DNA from: CAYMST01 sp964393115
Lineage (GTDB): Bacteria; Bacteroidota; Bacteroidia; Cytophagales; Cyclobacteriaceae
Reading direction: 5' to 3'
Assembly (NCBI GenBank): GCA_964393115.1
Contig: CAYMST010000320.1
Span: 1-5,243 of the forward strand
DNA length: 5,243 nucleotides
In this document: piece after piece, positions 4,395 to 5,243 of the stretch
Layout of the letters: every line of letters begins with the position of its first letter
How positions within the stretch are numbered: position 1 is the first letter of the stretch
Notes under the pieces: model-generated
Seen by the model: only the letters and a program-made list of their open reading frames with translations
Databases searched by the model: none
Told to the model about the DNA's origin: nothing
Made by a program: the position numbers and the translations under genes

Positions 4395-5243
4395 ATGGAT
4401 TTAAATTTATTTCTCAACGCCCTTGATGAAACACTTTTCGAAGATGAGTATCCTTACAGAGGGTTCTATCATGCTATTGACCACAACAGGGCGGGGTTCA
4501 TCGATTATAAAGGTTTTGACATCGCACTTATCGGACTTGAAGAATACCGAAGTTCAGGACTTGATGAGACGGAAGGCATTGAGGAATCAGCTAATGAGGT
4601 TCGTAAAAAGCTTTACGCGCTCTCAAAGGGACCTGCTAGGTATAAAGTCCTTGACCTGGGCAACTTGAGAAATGGACCTACGGTTGAAGAAACTTGCTTG
4701 CGGTTAAAAGAAGTGTGTCACTTTCTTATGGAGCATGAAGTGCTCCCGATCCTTATTGGCGGTGGACATGCCATGGATTTCGGACAACTGATGAGTTATG
4801 AAGAGAGTAACAAGCAAGTCTCCATGCTCAATATCGACGCCTATTTTGACATGAAGAAAAATGGTGATTTAACGGATGAATCCCACATTGACTTAATTTT
4901 AAGTGAGGGTACCGACATCCTATTCAACTATCAACAGCTGGCTTTTCAATCTTACTTAGTGGAGTCGAATGACTTTGCGGTTATTGAAAAGCTCAGGTTC
5001 AATGCGATGCGACTGGGCAAAATCCGTGAAAATATTCACAGCATAGAACCGCTAATTCGTGAAAGCGATATGATCAGCTTTGACATCGCCGCGATACAGC
5101 GTCATTATTGTCAAGCAGGAATTGGTTCGTTAGTATTTGGGTTGACAGGGGAGGAGGCTTGTCAGATTTCCTGGTATGCTGGTCAAAATGAAAAACTAAG
5201 CTCAGCAGGATTTTATGGCTATAACTGCCTAGAAGATGACAAG
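4395..5243 (+). CDS. Arginase/formimidoylglutamase-fold protein with altered metal site (3'-truncated by window)
   Basis: The gene starts at ATG 4395 and stays open for 283 codons to the right edge; relatives that I recall have about 380-390 residues, so roughly the last quarter is missing. The protein resembles the Bacteroidota proteins annotated formimidoylglutamase (HutG-like) of the arginase/agmatinase superfamily, which hydrolyse guanidino or formimino groups with two Mn ions. The landmarks are ALIGLEEYR (44-52), KVLDLGNLRNG (84-94), PILIGGGHAMDFG (118-130), LNIDAYFDM (145-153), FNAMRLGKIR (202-211), ISFDIAAIQRH (227-237) and TGEEACQISWYAG (251-263). His125 is kept, but the usual DAHxD reads DAYFD (Tyr150) and SFDxD reads SFDIA (Ala232), so two metal ligands are replaced. 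A normal two-metal hydrolase is therefore unlikely. No histidine-degradation genes are nearby. It probably shares a transcript with the reductase upstream. The fold is confident; the activity is unknown. Confidence 0.85.
   Translation, partial: MDLNLFLNALDETLFEDEYPYRGFYHAIDHNRAGFIDYKGFDIALIGLEEYRSSGLDETEGIEESANEVRKKLYALSKGPARYKVLDLGNLRNGPTVEETCLRLKEVCHFLMEHEVLPILIGGGHAMDFGQLMSYEESNKQVSMLNIDAYFDMKKNGDLTDESHIDLILSEGTDILFNYQQLAFQSYLVESNDFAVIEKLRFNAMRLGKIRENIHSIEPLIRESDMISFDIAAIQRHYCQAGIGSLVFGLTGEEACQISWYAGQNEKLSSAGFYGYNCLEDDK

Noticed and set aside
4423..4668. 81-codon plus-strand frame within the arginase-fold gene
   Set aside because: It overlaps the arginase-fold frame, which starts at 4395 and is open to the edge with superfamily motifs; this one is an out-of-frame shadow.

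Overview
The window looks like chromosomal DNA of a Bacteroidota bacterium, probably a Cytophagales- or Flammeovirga-like marine member; the order is a guess. Three things support the phylum. The minus-strand order rpmB, rpmG, DUF4295 gene, ftsY is a Bacteroidota hallmark, and DUF4295 is essentially confined to that phylum. Start codons mostly lack a good Shine-Dalgarno sequence. The rpmB promoter fits the phylum's TTG-N19-TAnnTTTG pattern rather than an E. coli sigma-70 pattern. The DNA is moderately AT-rich and of even character, with no sign of recent transfer.

Layout. Positions 1-206 hold no recognisable gene; one plus-strand frame is open from the left edge to 239 and could be the tail of a convergent gene. 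From 207 to 1903 on the minus strand lies a translation and secretion block: bL28 (rpmB), bL33 (rpmG), the 51-residue DUF4295 protein and the SRP receptor FtsY. A good intrinsic-terminator hairpin sits between the DUF4295 gene and ftsY. Upstream of rpmB, on the same strand, is a 386-residue GNAT-fold protein of unknown function (2014-3174). A 158-bp divergent intergenic region follows. On the plus strand come an aldo/keto reductase (3333-4373) and, 21 bp later, an arginase/formimidoylglutamase-fold protein (4395 onward) that runs off the right edge.

How the genes fit together. bL28, bL33 and the DUF4295 protein are large-subunit components or likely components. FtsY receives SRP-bound translating ribosomes at the membrane, so the block couples ribosome assembly to co-translational membrane targeting. 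The terminator after DUF4295 would let the ribosomal genes be expressed more strongly than ftsY. The GNAT-like gene and the reductase/arginase-like pair show no clear functional link to that block or to each other.

I see no CRISPR array, mobile element, tRNA, rRNA, toxin-antitoxin or defence system. The most interesting items are the arginase-fold protein with two substituted metal ligands, an 18-bp dyad placed exactly between the promoter elements of rpmB, and a possible alternative fold competing with the terminator ahead of ftsY.
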